DNA from: Massilia rubra
GTDB lineage: Bacteria > Pseudomonadota > Gammaproteobacteria > Burkholderiales > Burkholderiaceae_D
NCBI RefSeq assembly: GCF_011682065.1
Contig: NZ_VUYU01000003.1
Location: 248,001 to 312,000, forward strand
DNA: 64,000 nucleotides
Direction: 5' to 3'
How positions within the stretch are numbered: position 1 is the stretch's first letter; each line of letters starts with the position of its first letter. Below are positions 42,951 through 54,664 of the stretch, one piece after another. The notes under the pieces were generated by a model. That model worked only from the letters and a program-made list of their open reading frames with translations. It was not told the DNA's origin and searched no databases. Made by a program: the position numbers and the translations under genes.

Positions 42951-43736
42951 ATGGAATATCAAACACTCGCCGTTGCAATCGCCGACAAGGTCGCCACCGT
43001 CACCCTGAACCGCCCGGACGTGCGCAACGCCTTCAACGAAATCACCATCGCCGAACTGTCGCTCGCTTTCGATGAACTGGGACGCAGCGACGACATCCGC
43101 GCCATCGTGCTCGATGCGAACGGCCCGGCCTTTTGCGCCGGCGCGGACCTGAACTGGATGAAGAAAATGGCCGGTTACTCGCACGCCGAAAACAGCGAGG
43201 ACGCGTCCAAGCTGGCCGAAATGCTGCGCGCGATCTACCTGTGCCCGAAACCGGTGGTCGCCAAGATCCAGGGCGACTGCTACGCCGGCGGCATGGGCCT
43301 GGTGGCCGCGTGCGACATCGCGGTATCGGTCAACAGCGCCAGCTTCTGCCTGTCCGAAGTCAAACTGGGCCTGATCCCGGCGACCATTTCGCCGTACGTG
43401 ATCCGCGCCATGGGCGAGAACGCGGCGCGCCGCTACTTCCTCACGGCCGAAAAATTCAGCGCCCAGGAAGCGCACCGCATCGGCTTCGTGCACGATATCG
43501 TGCCCGCCGACGCGCTCGACGCGCATGTGGCGGCAATCGTCAACGCGCTCGTCACCAGCAGCCCGAACGCCGTGCGCGAAGCCAAGGTGCTGGTCCGCGA
43601 GATTACCGGCAAGGCGGTCGACGCGGCCATGGTGGTCGATACCGCCGAACGCATCGCCAAGGTGCGCGCGTCCGATGAAGGCCGCGAAGGCGTGGCCTCG
43701 TTCCTCGAAAAACGCAAGCCTTCGTGGCTGGTGTAA
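42951..43736 (+). CDS. liuC: Methylglutaconyl-CoA hydratase
   Basis: The 261-residue crotonase-fold protein has VATVTLNRPDVRNAFNEITI, the oxyanion-hole segment GPAFCAGADLNWMKKMAGYS, and CYAGGMGLVAACDIAVSVNSASFCLSEVKLGLIPATISPYV. The GADLNWM sequence is characteristic of LiuC-type hydratases. It hydrates 3-methylglutaconyl-CoA to HMG-CoA. It lies 9 bases after liuB and 4 bases before bioA. Confidence 0.94.
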   Translation: MEYQTLAVAIADKVATVTLNRPDVRNAFNEITIAELSLAFDELGRSDDIRAIVLDANGPAFCAGADLNWMKKMAGYSHAENSEDASKLAEMLRAIYLCPKPVVAKIQGDCYAGGMGLVAACDIAVSVNSASFCLSEVKLGLIPATISPYVIRAMGENAARRYFLTAEKFSAQEAHRIGFVHDIVPADALDAHVAAIVNALVTSSPNAVREAKVLVREITGKAVDAAMVVDTAERIAKVRASDEGREGVASFLEKRKPSWLV

Positions 43737-43740
43737 CAGG

Positions 43741-45078
43741 ATGGCGGACATGTCCCAGGATTGGGTAGCGCGCAGCCTGCGCAGCGTGTGGCACCCATGC
43801 ACGCAGATGCAGCATCACGAAACCGTGCCTTTGATCCCGGTCAGCCACGGGCGCGGCGCCTGGCTGTACGACCATGAGGGCAAGCGCTACATGGATGCCA
43901 TCAGTTCGTGGTGGGTCAACCTGTTCGGCCACGCCAACCCGGTCATCAACGCGGCCCTGAAGGACCAGCTGGACCGGCTCGAGCACGCCATGCTGGCCGG
44001 CTTCACGCACGAACCGGTGGTGCGCCTGTCGGAGCAGTTGTCCGAGATGACCGGCAAGGTGCTCGGCCACGCCTTCTACGCGTCGGACGGCGCATCGGCG
44101 GTCGAAATCGCGCTGAAAATGAGTTTTCATGCGTGGCGTAACGCGGGCCTGTCGGACAAGCAGGAATTCGTCTGCCTGCAGGGCAGCTACCATGGCGAGA
44201 CTATCGGCGCGCTGGCGGTGACGGACGTGGCCCTGTTCAAGGATGCATACGGCCCGCTGCTGCGCGCCGCGCGCGTGGTCACGTCGCCGGACGCACGCAA
44301 CGCCCAGGAAGGCGAAAGCGCGCAGGACGTTGCGCGCCGCGCGGCCGCCGATGTGGAAAAGCTGTTCGAAGAACGCGCCGGCCACATCGCCGCCATCATC
44401 ATCGAACCGCTGGTCCAGTGCGCAACCGGCATGGCGATGCACGACCCGCTTTATCTGACGCTGGTGCGCGAGCTGTGCGACCGCTTCCAGGTGCACATGA
44501 TCCTCGATGAAATCGCGGTCGGCTGCGGACGCACCGGCACCTTTTTCGCCTGCGAGCAGGCCGCCATCTGGCCCGACTTCCTGTGCCTCTCTAAAGGCAT
44601 CAGCGGCGGCTACCTGCCACTGTCCCTGGTGCTCACGCGCGACGAGGTGTACCAGGCCTTCTACAGCGAAGATGTCACGCGCGGCTTTTTGCATTCGCAC
44701 TCGTACACCGGCAATCCGCTGGCCTGCCGCGCGGCGCTGGCGACCCTGCAGATCTTCCAGGATGACGATGTATTGAACCGCAACCGCGCACGCGCCACGC
44801 GCCTGACGATGGCGCTCGCGCCCCTGGCGGAACATGACCGTGTGCGCAATTTCCGCCAGCGCGGCATGATCTGGGCGTTCGATGCGGTGGAACCCGACGC
44901 CGTCCGCGCCGCCACCTTCTCGCGCCGCTTCTTTGCCAGCGCGCTGGAAAACGAACTGCTGCTGCGCCCCATCGGCCGCACCGTGTACCTGATGCCGCCG
45001 TATATTCTCAGCGACGAGGAAAGCGACGGCCTGGCCGAGCGCACCCGCGCCGTGTTCGACACCGTGATCGCGAGCTGA
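43741..45078 (+). CDS. bioA: Adenosylmethionine-8-amino-7-oxononanoate aminotransferase
   Basis: The 445-residue PLP enzyme of aminotransferase class III has the BioA N-terminal signature RSVWHPCTQMQHHETVPLIPVSHGRGAWLYDHEGKRYMDAISSWWVNLFGH. It also has GSYHGETIGALAVTD, the Asp motif ILDEIAVGCGRTGTFFACEQ, and the Schiff-base Lys in LCLSKGISGG. It converts KAPA to DAPA in biotin synthesis. It begins 4 bases after liuC, so the biotin genes appear inserted directly into the leucine operon. The start is at ATG 43741. Confidence 0.97.
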   Translation: MADMSQDWVARSLRSVWHPCTQMQHHETVPLIPVSHGRGAWLYDHEGKRYMDAISSWWVNLFGHANPVINAALKDQLDRLEHAMLAGFTHEPVVRLSEQLSEMTGKVLGHAFYASDGASAVEIALKMSFHAWRNAGLSDKQEFVCLQGSYHGETIGALAVTDVALFKDAYGPLLRAARVVTSPDARNAQEGESAQDVARRAAADVEKLFEERAGHIAAIIIEPLVQCATGMAMHDPLYLTLVRELCDRFQVHMILDEIAVGCGRTGTFFACEQAAIWPDFLCLSKGISGGYLPLSLVLTRDEVYQAFYSEDVTRGFLHSHSYTGNPLACRAALATLQIFQDDDVLNRNRARATRLTMALAPLAEHDRVRNFRQRGMIWAFDAVEPDAVRAATFSRRFFASALENELLLRPIGRTVYLMPPYILSDEESDGLAERTRAVFDTVIAS

Positions 45079-45081
45079 CCG

Positions 45082-46263
45082 ATGAAGTTAATTGACGCAA
45101 TCGAGAGCCAACTACGCCAGCTGGACGAGCAAAGCCTGACGCGCGAACGGCGCGTGGTGGAAACGCCCTGCAAGCCGCGCCTGATGGTCGGCGGGCGCGC
45201 GTTGCTGGCCTTTGCCAGCAACGACTACCTGGGCCTGGCGGCGCACCCGCGCGTGGTCGACGCCCTGCGCGAAGGCGCGGGCCTGTATGGCGCCGGCAGC
45301 GGCGCTTCGCATCTGATATCGGGCCACAGCGTGGCGCACCAGCGGCTGGAAGAGCGGCTGGCCGACTTCGTCGGCCCGCACCTGGAATCGGCGCGCACGC
45401 TGAGCTTTTGCACTGGCTACATGGCCAACCTGGCGATCCTGACCGCGCTCGGCGCCGATGGCGACGCCCAGATTTTTTCGGAGTCGCTGAACCACGCCTC
45501 GCTGATCGACGGCGCCCGTCTTGCGCGCGCTTCGGTCAAGGTGTATCCGCACGCGGACCTGGCGACCCTGGGCGCCATGCTCGCCGCCAGCAACGCCACC
45601 GCCAAGCTGGTGGTCACCGACAGCGTCTTCAGCATGGATGGCGACATCGCACCCTTGCCCGAACTGCTGGCGCTGTGCGAGCAGCACGGCGCCTGGCTGG
45701 TGATCGACGACGCGCATGGCTTCGGCGTGCTGGGCGCACACGGGCGCGGCGCGCTTGAACATTTCAACTTGCGCTCGCCGAACATCGTCTACATGGGCAC
45801 CTTGGGCAAGGCGGCCGGCGTCGGCGGCGCCTTCGTGGCGGCGCATGCCAGCGTGATCGAACTGATGATCCAGCGCGGCCGGCCCTACATCTACACCACC
45901 GCCGCGCCGCCGGCGCTGGCGCACGCGCTCTTGACCAGCATCGACATCATCGGCGGCGACGAAGGCGCTTCGCGCCGCGCGCACCTGGCGTCCCTGATTG
46001 CCGCCTTCGACGAACAGATCGCCCTGAAACGCTGGCAGCGCGTGCCGTCACACACCGCGATCCAGGCGATCGTGATCGGCACCAACGAAGAAGTCCTGCG
46101 CATCGGCGCCGGCCTGCATGGCCACGGCCTGTGGGTGCCGGCGATCCGGCCTCCGACCGTGCCCGAAGGGACTGCGCGCCTGCGCGTGACCCTGTCGGCC
46201 GCGCACACGCATGAAGAAGTCGCGCAGCTCGCCGCTGTGCTCAACGACCTGGAAAGGACGTGA
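45082..46263 (+). CDS. bioF: 8-amino-7-oxononanoate synthase
   Basis: The 393-residue alpha-oxoamine synthase has [21 protein letters not shown], the [25 protein letters not shown] block, [34 protein letters not shown] and the PLP-Lys in [14 protein letters not shown]. It condenses pimeloyl-CoA/ACP with alanine to form KAPA. It starts 3 bases after the bioA stop. Confidence 0.97.
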   Translation: MKLIDAIESQLRQLDEQSLTRERRVVETPCKPRLMVGGRALLAFASNDYLGLAAHPRVVDALREGAGLYGAGSGASHLISGHSVAHQRLEERLADFVGPHLESARTLSFCTGYMANLAILTALGADGDAQIFSESLNHASLIDGARLARASVKVYPHADLATLGAMLAASNATAKLVVTDSVFSMDGDIAPLPELLALCEQHGAWLVIDDAHGFGVLGAHGRGALEHFNLRSPNIVYMGTLGKAAGVGGAFVAAHASVIELMIQRGRPYIYTTAAPPALAHALLTSIDIIGGDEGASRRAHLASLIAAFDEQIALKRWQRVPSHTAIQAIVIGTNEEVLRIGAGLHGHGLWVPAIRPPTVPEGTARLRVTLSAAHTHEEVAQLAAVLNDLERT

Positions 46264-46264
46264 G

Positions 46265-47071
46265 ATGAGCCTCAATGATCCCATCGTACCCGTGGTGACC
46301 GAACCGGCGCCGGGCGCCGAAGCTGTGCTGGTGGCAGAGCCGCAGCCGTCGCTGGCGGCCGAAGGCCTGCCGTTCCGCTTTTGCTGCTTCGTGACCGGCA
46401 CCGACACCGAGATCGGCAAGACGCTGGTCTCGGCCGCGATCCTGCACATGCTGGTGGCCGGCGGCGTGCGGGCCTGCGGCATGAAGCCGGTGGCCGCCGG
46501 CGCCACCGAGCGCCACGGCGAACTGCATAACGACGACGCCGACATGCTGGTCGCCGAAAGCAGCGTGCACCTGCCGGTCAACATCACTACCCCCTACATG
46601 CTGCGCGCAGCCTGCGCGCCGCACATCGCCGCCAAACTCGATGGCGTGACCATCGAACCGGTGCCGATCATCGCCGCCTATGCCGAAATCGCGGCCGCCT
46701 CGGATGCCGTGGTGGTCGAGGGCGTGGGTGGCTTCCGGGTGCCGTTCTCGGACCTTTTCGACAGCGCCCAACTGGCCGAACAACTCAACCTGCCGGTGAT
46801 CCTGGTGGTGGGTCTGCGCCTTGGCTGCATCAGCCACGCGCTGCTGACGGTCGAAGCGATTATCGCACGCGGCCTGGTGCTGGCCGGCTGGGTGGTCAAC
46901 GAGATCGACCCGGACATGCAGTTCGCCGACGAGAATGTCGAGGCGCTGGCCGAACGCATCCCGGCGCGCCTCCTGGGGCGTATCCCGTACCTCGAGCAGC
47001 CAACGGCTGCCGAAGCGGCCAAATTTATTGATCTCGCGGGGCTGCCTGGCTGGCCGTCCGCGCGCGACTGA
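46265..47071 (+). CDS. bioD: Dethiobiotin synthetase with N-terminal extension
   Basis: The 268-residue protein is longer than the usual 225 or so residues. About 38 extra residues precede the P-loop strand [15 protein letters not shown]. The catalytic GMKPVAAGA motif and [17 protein letters not shown] follow, matching BioD. It closes the ureido ring of DAPA using ATP and CO2 to give dethiobiotin. The N-terminal extension ([22 protein letters not shown]...) is low in complexity and probably flexible. ATG 46265 follows bioF directly. Confidence 0.95.
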   Translation: MSLNDPIVPVVTEPAPGAEAVLVAEPQPSLAAEGLPFRFCCFVTGTDTEIGKTLVSAAILHMLVAGGVRACGMKPVAAGATERHGELHNDDADMLVAESSVHLPVNITTPYMLRAACAPHIAAKLDGVTIEPVPIIAAYAEIAAASDAVVVEGVGGFRVPFSDLFDSAQLAEQLNLPVILVVGLRLGCISHALLTVEAIIARGLVLAGWVVNEIDPDMQFADENVEALAERIPARLLGRIPYLEQPTAAEAAKFIDLAGLPGWPSARD

Positions 47072-47084
47072 ACCTGAAGGAACC

Positions 47085-48122
47085 ATGATGTCCCAAACCC
47101 AAGCTGTCTCTTTCCACCCGCCCGCGGCCGCGATCACCCTGCCGGAAGCGGCCACCTGGCCGCTGGCGGACGTGCTGGCGCTGTTCGAGCTGCCGTTCAA
47201 TGACCTGATGTTCCAGGCCCAGACGGTGCATCGCAAGCAGTTCCCGGCGGGCGATGTCGAACTGGCCACGCTGTTGTCCATCAAGACCGGCGGCTGCGAG
47301 GAAGACTGCAGCTACTGCCCGCAGGCGGCGCGTTACGATACCGGCGTTGAGGCGAAGAAGATCCTCGGCATCGAGACGGTGCTGGACGCCGCGCGCCAGG
47401 CCAAGGCCAACGGAGCCACGCGCTTTTGCATGGGCGCCGCCTGGCGCAGCCCGAAAGAGCGCGACATGGAAAAGGTCGAAGAGATGGTGCGCGAAGTCAA
47501 GGCACTGGGCTTGGAAACCTGCGCCACCCTCGGCATGCTCGAAGAAGGCCAGGCCGACCGCCTGAAACAAGCGGGCCTGGACTACTACAACCACAATCTG
47601 GATACGGCGCCCGAGTTCTACAGCAACGTGATCTCGACCCGCGAATACCAGGACCGCCTGGATACCTTGGGCCGCGTGCGCAGCGCCGGCCTGAAGGTCT
47701 GCTGCGGCGGCATCGTCGGCATGGGCGAATCGCGCCTGCAGCGCGCCGGCCTGATCGCGCAACTGGCGAACCTGAACCCGTATCCGGAATCGGTGCCGGT
47801 CAATCACCTGGTGCAGGTCGAAGGCACGCCGCTGCACGGCATGGACCCGCTCGACCCGTTCGAATTCGTGCGCACCATCGCGGTGGCCCGCATCACCATG
47901 CCGGAAGCGCGCGTGCGCTTGTCGGCGGGCCGTCGCCAGATGGGCGAAGCGGTGCAGGCGATGTGCTTCCTGGCTGGCGCGAATTCGATTTTCTACGGCG
48001 ACAAGCTGCTCACGACCGACAACCCGGAAGCCGAAGACGACCGCGTGCTGCTGGCCAAACTGGGCCTGGTAACGCGCGCATCGACCCTGGAATCGGCGCC
48101 CAAGGCCAGCTGCGGCGGCTGA
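47085..48122 (+). CDS. bioB: Biotin synthase (radical SAM)
   Basis: The 345-residue protein has the radical-SAM Cys motif in [21 protein letters not shown] and [51 protein letters not shown] and the Arg-containing [12 protein letters not shown] also match BioB, giving the [4Fe-4S] and [2Fe-2S] sites. It inserts sulfur into dethiobiotin. AAGGAACC precedes ATG 47085. It is the last of the four biotin genes before liuD. Confidence 0.97.
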   Translation: MMSQTQAVSFHPPAAAITLPEAATWPLADVLALFELPFNDLMFQAQTVHRKQFPAGDVELATLLSIKTGGCEEDCSYCPQAARYDTGVEAKKILGIETVLDAARQAKANGATRFCMGAAWRSPKERDMEKVEEMVREVKALGLETCATLGMLEEGQADRLKQAGLDYYNHNLDTAPEFYSNVISTREYQDRLDTLGRVRSAGLKVCCGGIVGMGESRLQRAGLIAQLANLNPYPESVPVNHLVQVEGTPLHGMDPLDPFEFVRTIAVARITMPEARVRLSAGRRQMGEAVQAMCFLAGANSIFYGDKLLTTDNPEAEDDRVLLAKLGLVTRASTLESAPKASCGG

Positions 48123-48161
48123 TCCCAACAACCTAGAATAACAATCGATCGAGACCCACGC

Positions 48162-50204
<2,043 letters not shown>

Positions 50205-50236
50205 AAACAAAACAGAAAAGCATAGTGGAGACAAGC

Positions 50237-51166
50237 ATGCGCATTCTTCTACATCGGGCCGACGGCGTTACCGAGCCGTGGGTTCGCGATTTCGCCAGCG
50301 TGCTGCCGCAAGCCGAGGTGGTGGTCTGGCAGGAAGGCGTGCCGTGCGCGCCTTGCGATTACGCGGTTCTGTGGTCGCCGCCGGCGGCGCTGCTCGACCA
50401 GTTGGCCAAGGTCAAGGCGATTTTCCTGACCGGCGCCGGCGTGGACGCCATTCTCAAGTTCGGCGACGCGCTGCCGCCGGTGCCGATCATCCGCCTGGGC
50501 GACGCCGGCATGGCGCTCCAGATGGCCGAATACGTGGCGCACGCGGTGCTGCGCTACTACCGCCGGTTCGACGAATACGAACGCCAGGCGCGACGTGGCC
50601 TCTGGGCGCCGCTGCCGCAGTTCGACAAGGCGCAGTTCACGGTCGGCGTGATGGGCATGGGGATGCTGGGGCGGCGCGTGCTCGACTCGCTGGCGCAGTT
50701 CGGTTTTCCGCTGCGCGGATGGAGCCGCGGCCACAAGGAGATCGATGGCGTCACCTGCTTTGCCGGCGAAGACGGCCTTGATGACTTCTTGCGCGGCACG
50801 CGGGTGCTGGTGTGCATGCTGCCGCTCACGCCCGACACCACCAACCTGCTGGGGCGCGCCAACCTGTCCAAGCTGCCCGAAGGGGCGTTTGTGGTCAATG
50901 TGGCGAGGGGCGCGCATCTGGCCGAGCCGGATTTACTGACCTTGATCAAGTTGGGCCATATCGCCGGCGCCACGCTCGATGTGTTCCGCAACGAGCCGCT
51001 GCCGGGGCCGCATCCGTTCTGGGATGAGCCGCGCATTACGATCACTCCGCATATCTCGGCCCTGACCTTGCGCAGCGAAAGCGTGGCGCAGATCGCCGGC
51101 AAGATCAGCGCGCTCGAACGCGGCGAAGCCGTGGCCGACGTGGTCGACCGCGCACGCGGGTATTAA
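50237..51166 (+). CDS. ghrA: Glyoxylate/hydroxypyruvate reductase GhrA-like
   Basis: The 309-residue D-2-hydroxyacid dehydrogenase has the Rossmann motif FTVGVMGMGMLGRRVLDSLAQFGFPLRGWSR. The catalytic Arg is in FVVNVARGAHL, the Glu in LDVFRNEPLPGPHPFW, and the His in ITPHISALT. It matches GhrA-type reductases acting on glyoxylate and hydroxypyruvate with NADPH. Its presence between liuD and liuE is unexpected for leucine catabolism. ATG 50237 is preferred, with TGGAG 8 bases ahead. Confidence 0.9.
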   Translation: MRILLHRADGVTEPWVRDFASVLPQAEVVVWQEGVPCAPCDYAVLWSPPAALLDQLAKVKAIFLTGAGVDAILKFGDALPPVPIIRLGDAGMALQMAEYVAHAVLRYYRRFDEYERQARRGLWAPLPQFDKAQFTVGVMGMGMLGRRVLDSLAQFGFPLRGWSRGHKEIDGVTCFAGEDGLDDFLRGTRVLVCMLPLTPDTTNLLGRANLSKLPEGAFVVNVARGAHLAEPDLLTLIKLGHIAGATLDVFRNEPLPGPHPFWDEPRITITPHISALTLRSESVAQIAGKISALERGEAVADVVDRARGY

Positions 51167-51190
51167 CAGTTTCACGAACAAGGAACCGCC

Positions 51191-52102
51191 ATGAGCACCC
51201 TGCCACAACAAGTCAAGATCGTCGAAGTGGGGCCGCGCGACGGCCTGCAAAACGAAAAAGAGTCGGTGCCCGCCGCCGTCAAGATCGAGCTGGTCGACCG
51301 CCTCTCGCGCGCCGGCTTTGCGAATATCGAAGCGGCGTCGTTCGTGTCGCCCAAGTGGGTGCCGCAGATGGCGACCAGCACCGAGGTGATGGCCGGGATC
51401 ACGCGCCGCGCGGGCGCGATTTATTCGGCGCTCACGCCCAACATGCAGGGTTTTGACGCGGCGCTGGCGTCCAGGGCCGACGAAGTGGTGATTTTCGGAT
51501 CGGCCTCGGAGGCGTTCTCGCAAAAGAACATCAACTGCTCGATCGCCGAGTCGATTGCGCGCTTCGAGAGCGTGGCCAGGGCGGCCAAGGAACACGGCCT
51601 GCGCCTGCGTGGCAGCATCAGCTGCGCGTTCGGCTGTCCGTACCAGGGCGAGGTCTCGCTCGACGCCGTGGCCGACGTGGTGGGCCGCATGCGCGAGCTG
51701 GGGTGCGACGAGATCGACATCGCCGACACGATTGGGGTCTCGACCGCGCGCAAGACGCAGGCGGTGATGCTGCGCGCGGCCCAGGAGTTTCACCTGGACC
51801 GGATTTCCGGGCACTTCCATGATACGTACGGGCAGGCGCTGGCCAATATCTACGCCAGCCTGGAAATGGGCGTGTCGATCTTTCATTCGTCGGTGTCGGG
51901 GCTGGGCGGCTGCCCGTATGCCAAGGGCGCGACCGGGAATGTGGCGACCGAGGATGTGCTGTATCTGATGCAGGGGCTGGGGATTGAAACCGGGATCGAT
52001 CTCGATATGGTGGTCGATGCGGGGCAGTTCATTGCGCAGCACCTGGGACGCAAGGGGTCGAGCCGTGCGGGCAATGCGATCGCGGCCAAGCGAGCCGGGT
52101 AA
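51191..52102 (+). CDS. liuE: Hydroxymethylglutaryl-CoA lyase
   Basis: The 303-residue HMGL-type TIM-barrel protein has VKIVEVGPRDGLQNEKE with metal/substrate residues. It also has IEAASFVSPKWVPQMA, GSISCAFGCPYQGEVS, GHFHDTYGQALANIYASLEMGVSIFHSSVSGLGGCPYAKGATGNVATEDVLY with the metal-binding His pair and the catalytic Cys of GGCPYAKGA. It cleaves HMG-CoA to acetyl-CoA and acetoacetate, the last step of leucine breakdown. It is probably the last gene of the operon. Confidence 0.96.
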   Translation: MSTLPQQVKIVEVGPRDGLQNEKESVPAAVKIELVDRLSRAGFANIEAASFVSPKWVPQMATSTEVMAGITRRAGAIYSALTPNMQGFDAALASRADEVVIFGSASEAFSQKNINCSIAESIARFESVARAAKEHGLRLRGSISCAFGCPYQGEVSLDAVADVVGRMRELGCDEIDIADTIGVSTARKTQAVMLRAAQEFHLDRISGHFHDTYGQALANIYASLEMGVSIFHSSVSGLGGCPYAKGATGNVATEDVLYLMQGLGIETGIDLDMVVDAGQFIAQHLGRKGSSRAGNAIAAKRAG

Positions 52103-52127
52103 CCGTTCAGAACCTCTAACTGTGAAT

Positions 52128-52157
52128 CCGTCGTCCCCGCCTGCGCGGGGACGACGG
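52128..52157. repeat. Palindromic dispersed repeat, compact form (copy 4)
   Basis: The inverted arms CCGTCGTCCCCGC and GCGGGGACGACGG form a 13-bp stem with a short CTGC loop. It lies between the convergent liuE and LysR stops and may act as a bidirectional terminator. It is a G/C variant of the repeat family. Confidence 0.85.
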
Positions 52158-52175
52158 CTCATTGGGTAATGGTTT

Positions 52176-53072
52176 CTATAAGATTTCACGACCGATGAAA
52201 TTGCGCAAAAAGGCAATGAACATCCCCACCTTGGCCGGCAGATGGCGCGTGTTCGGATAGACCGCGTACACGCCCTGTTCCGGCAACGCATACGCGGGCA
52301 GTAGCCGCACAAGGCGTCCCGCCGCTACATCATCTTGCACCAGCCACTCCGGCAAAATCGCCACGCCCGCACCGGCCAGCGCAAAGCTGCGCATGCCGGC
52401 CGCGTTATCGGTGACGATGCGCTGCCGTGGATGCGTGGTGGCGACGATCTCGCCGCTGGCCGTGTGCGTCCAGCTCAAGGGCCCTTCAAAACGCGCGTGG
52501 AAGATGCCGTCGAGCGCCGGCAGCTGCCGCGGCGTCTCGGGCGCCCCGTGGCGCGCCACATACGCCACACTGGCGACCGGCAGGGTGGCAAAGCGCTCCA
52601 TCAGCGCCGCGCGATAGGTCGAGTCGCGCAGGCTGCCCAAACGCAGCGCCAGGTCGAACCGGTCCGACACCAGATCGGCCAATCCCGGCGACGCCGAAAA
52701 ATCCACCTTCAAACCCGCGTGCTCGCGCGCGAACACGGCCAGCGCCGGCACCACCATGTGCGCGCCGTATTCGGCGGTCGAGGTCACGCGCAAAGTCCCC
52801 GTCAGCGCCGCGTGGCTGCTGCGCGCTTCGTCGATGGCCGCTTCGGCTTGCGAGAGCACCTGCACGCAACTGTCGAAGAAGCGCTGGCCCGCATCGGTGA
52901 GCGCGATGCGGCGCGTGGTGCGCGTCAACAGCGACACGCCGAGCTCGCCTTCGAGCTGCTTCAGGTTGAAGCTCAGCATGGCCTTGGTGACGTCCAGCCT
53001 GGCTGCGGCCTTGGTGAACGAGCCGGTCTCGACGATGGCAACGAACATTTGCAGCCGGTTCAGGTTCAGCAT
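52176..53072 (-). CDS. LysR-type transcriptional regulator
   Basis: The 298-residue protein has the N-terminal winged helix NLNRLQMFVAIVETGSFTKAAARLDVTKAMLSFNLKQLEGELGVSLLTRTTRRIALTDAG. An effector domain follows with GTLRVTSTAEYGAHMVVPALAVF and the C-terminal GMRSFALAGAGVAILPEWLVQDDVAAGRLVRLLPAY. ATG 53072 gives the normal LysR N-terminus. It is divergent from a cupin gene, the usual LysR arrangement, with a candidate operator between them. Confidence 0.93.
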   Translation of the reverse strand: MLNLNRLQMFVAIVETGSFTKAAARLDVTKAMLSFNLKQLEGELGVSLLTRTTRRIALTDAGQRFFDSCVQVLSQAEAAIDEARSSHAALTGTLRVTSTAEYGAHMVVPALAVFAREHAGLKVDFSASPGLADLVSDRFDLALRLGSLRDSTYRAALMERFATLPVASVAYVARHGAPETPRQLPALDGIFHARFEGPLSWTHTASGEIVATTHPRQRIVTDNAAGMRSFALAGAGVAILPEWLVQDDVAAGRLVRLLPAYALPEQGVYAVYPNTRHLPAKVGMFIAFLRNFIGREIL

Positions 53073-53087
53073 AAATGGGGGATCGAT

Positions 53088-53105
53088 TGTCAATGCAATT
53101 TGACA
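53088..53105. promoter_or_regulatory. Candidate LysR operator TGTCAA-N6-TTGACA
   Basis: An inverted repeat with six-base arms and a six-base spacer lies 16 bases upstream of the LysR start, in the gap shared with the divergent cupin gene. A good -10 element TATAAT for the cupin gene lies at 53149-53154. Confidence 0.5.
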
Positions 53106-53183
53106 GTGTATTACGGTTGCCGCTGTTTTTCTTCGCAGGCAGCACTCCTATAATGACTGATCAATCATGCAAAGGAGACCGCC

Positions 53184-53699
53184 ATGCCCCATCCCGTCAT
53201 CAATCTTGACCAGTTGACGCCGCAAGACATGCCGCCGCAGTACGCGCCCACTGGCGCAGCCGCGGAACGGTTCGCGCCGCGTATCGCGATGATTGGCGAA
53301 CTGATCGGCATGCGCGCGCTGGGCTGCAACCTGACGGTGCTGGCGCCCGGCAAGCGCGCCTTCCCTTTTCATAACCACCGGGTGAACGAAGAGGTGTTCA
53401 TCGTTGTCCAAGGGTGTGGAACGATCAGGATCGGCGCCGCCAGCTATCCGCTGCGGCAGGGCGATATTGTTGCCTGTCCGGCTGGCGGGCAGGAAACGGC
53501 ACATCAGATTATCAATACAGGGGAGGGGGAGTTGCGCTATCTCGCGCTGAGCACGAACCAGTCACCGGAAGTGGTGGAATTTCCCGATTCCGGGAAGTAT
53601 GCGACACTGCTGCTCGATGCGGGCGGCGGTGCAAACACCTTGCCACAACGGACAGTAGGCCACATTGGCCAATCGGTCGACTACTGGGAAGGAGAATGA
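53184..53699 (+). CDS. Cupin-domain protein
   Basis: The 171-residue protein has cupin motif 1 in FPFHNHRVNEEVFIVVQGCGTIRIG (G-x-x-H-x-H-x-x-x-x-E-type metal site) and motif 2 near GDIVACPAGGQETAHQIINTGEGELRYL. The fold is a double-stranded beta-helix that usually binds a metal. The reaction is unknown. AAAGGAGACC precedes ATG 53184. It is divergent from the LysR gene and probably its target. Confidence 0.85.
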   Translation: MPHPVINLDQLTPQDMPPQYAPTGAAAERFAPRIAMIGELIGMRALGCNLTVLAPGKRAFPFHNHRVNEEVFIVVQGCGTIRIGAASYPLRQGDIVACPAGGQETAHQIINTGEGELRYLALSTNQSPEVVEFPDSGKYATLLLDAGGGANTLPQRTVGHIGQSVDYWEGE

Positions 53700-53733
53700 T
53701 GTTGCTGGAAGAGATGCTGCCGGGGGAGTATGA

Positions 53734-53763
53734 CAGGCTGATGAGGTGTTCTTCATCAGCCTG
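53734..53763. terminator. 11-bp perfect hairpin between cupin gene and tRNA-Pro
   Basis: CAGGCTGATGA and TCATCAGCCTG form a perfect 11-bp stem with an 8-base loop. It sits between the convergent cupin gene and tRNA-Pro. There is no clear T-tract on either side, so termination in both directions is likely but not certain. Confidence 0.6.
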
Positions 53764-53775
53764 CATATCAATTCA

Positions 53776-53852
53776 TGGTCGGAGTACAAGGATTCGAACC
53801 TTGGACCCCCTGGTCCCAAACCAGGTGCGCTACCGGGCTGCGCCACACTCCG
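53776..53852 (-). tRNA. tRNA-Pro (anticodon TGG)
   Basis: The 77-base minus-strand gene folds as a cloverleaf. The acceptor CGGAGTG pairs with TACTCCG, with one G-U. The anticodon stem-loop is CCTGG-TTTGGGA-CCAGG, with TGG at the anticodon position. The T loop GGTTCGAATCC is present. The 3' CCA is encoded in the DNA. No integrase or attachment duplicate is visible nearby. Confidence 0.96.
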
Positions 53853-53928
53853 AGGACAAGAATCATAGCGGAGGGAATACACTTGGTCAAGGGTCAGTAT
53901 GATTTTTTCGCATTTTTCTTCGAAATAG

Positions 53929-54621
53929 ATGAATTTTTACGCATCTGCCCCTAGTCCAACCATCAACGACCGCGTTTTGCTGCGGATTGGCGCCGGCATC
54001 GCGGTGTCGGTCGCCTTGCATGGGCTGATGCTGTTCGCGTACCGGCAGGAGCTGGCGCCGCCGTGGCGGGAAGATGCCGGCCAGCCCCGCGAGGCGCTGA
54101 TAGTGACCTTGCGCGCGCGGCCCGCACCGGCGCCCGAGGTGCCGCCTGAGCCGGCGCCGCAGGCTCAGCCAGAGGTCAAACCGACGCCGGCATTCAAACC
54201 GAAGCACGCAGTAAAAACGGAAAGGAAGAAAACCGCGAAAGCGGAACCGGCAACAGCGTCGCCAGCGGCAAGTGCCCGGCCAGCGCCAGCGGAGAGTATC
54301 GCCGCGCCCGATGTGATTGCCTTGCCGGAGACGCAAGCGCATGCACCGGAAGCGTTCACGGTGGCGCCGCCGTCGGGCACGCCGCAGTTCGATCCCGATG
54401 CGGCCCGCAAGTTTGCGCGCGAGATCGCCACCAAGCCGGACCCGGCCCGCGCCGGCATGGCGGTGGCGCAGATTCCGCCCAAGCCGTATGCCACCGACAC
54501 CAAGGCGGCCCGCGTGATCGCCCAGGCCAAGCGGTCTGACTGCAAAGATGGGATTCCGGGCGGATTGCTCGCTCCGCTCATCCTCCTGCTCGACAAGAAG
54601 GATAGCGGGTGCAAGTGGTAG
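53929..54621 (+). CDS. TonB-like single-pass membrane protein, Pro/Ala-rich
   Basis: The 230-residue protein has one membrane helix near residues 20-37 (RIGAGIAVSVALHGLMLFAY), similar to TonB N-termini with a conserved His. A long Pro/Ala/Lys-rich periplasmic spacer follows (residues 60-140). A short C-terminal region of about 60 residues ends with two Cys (SDCKDGIPG, DSGCKW) that could form a disulfide. The TonB C-terminal fold itself is not evident. It may be a TonB-related energy transducer fragment or envelope-spanning protein. Confidence 0.7.
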   Translation: MNFYASAPSPTINDRVLLRIGAGIAVSVALHGLMLFAYRQELAPPWREDAGQPREALIVTLRARPAPAPEVPPEPAPQAQPEVKPTPAFKPKHAVKTERKKTAKAEPATASPAASARPAPAESIAAPDVIALPETQAHAPEAFTVAPPSGTPQFDPDAARKFAREIATKPDPARAGMAVAQIPPKPYATDTKAARVIAQAKRSDCKDGIPGGLLAPLILLLDKKDSGCKW

Positions 54622-54664
54622 CTGATCGACCGGGCCTGCGTGGCGCTGGACCGGCCATGCCTGC

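Noticed and set aside
53776-53852. tRNA-Pro as an integration site
   Set aside because: No integrase gene and no duplicate of the tRNA 3' end was seen on either side, so there is no sign of an integrated element.
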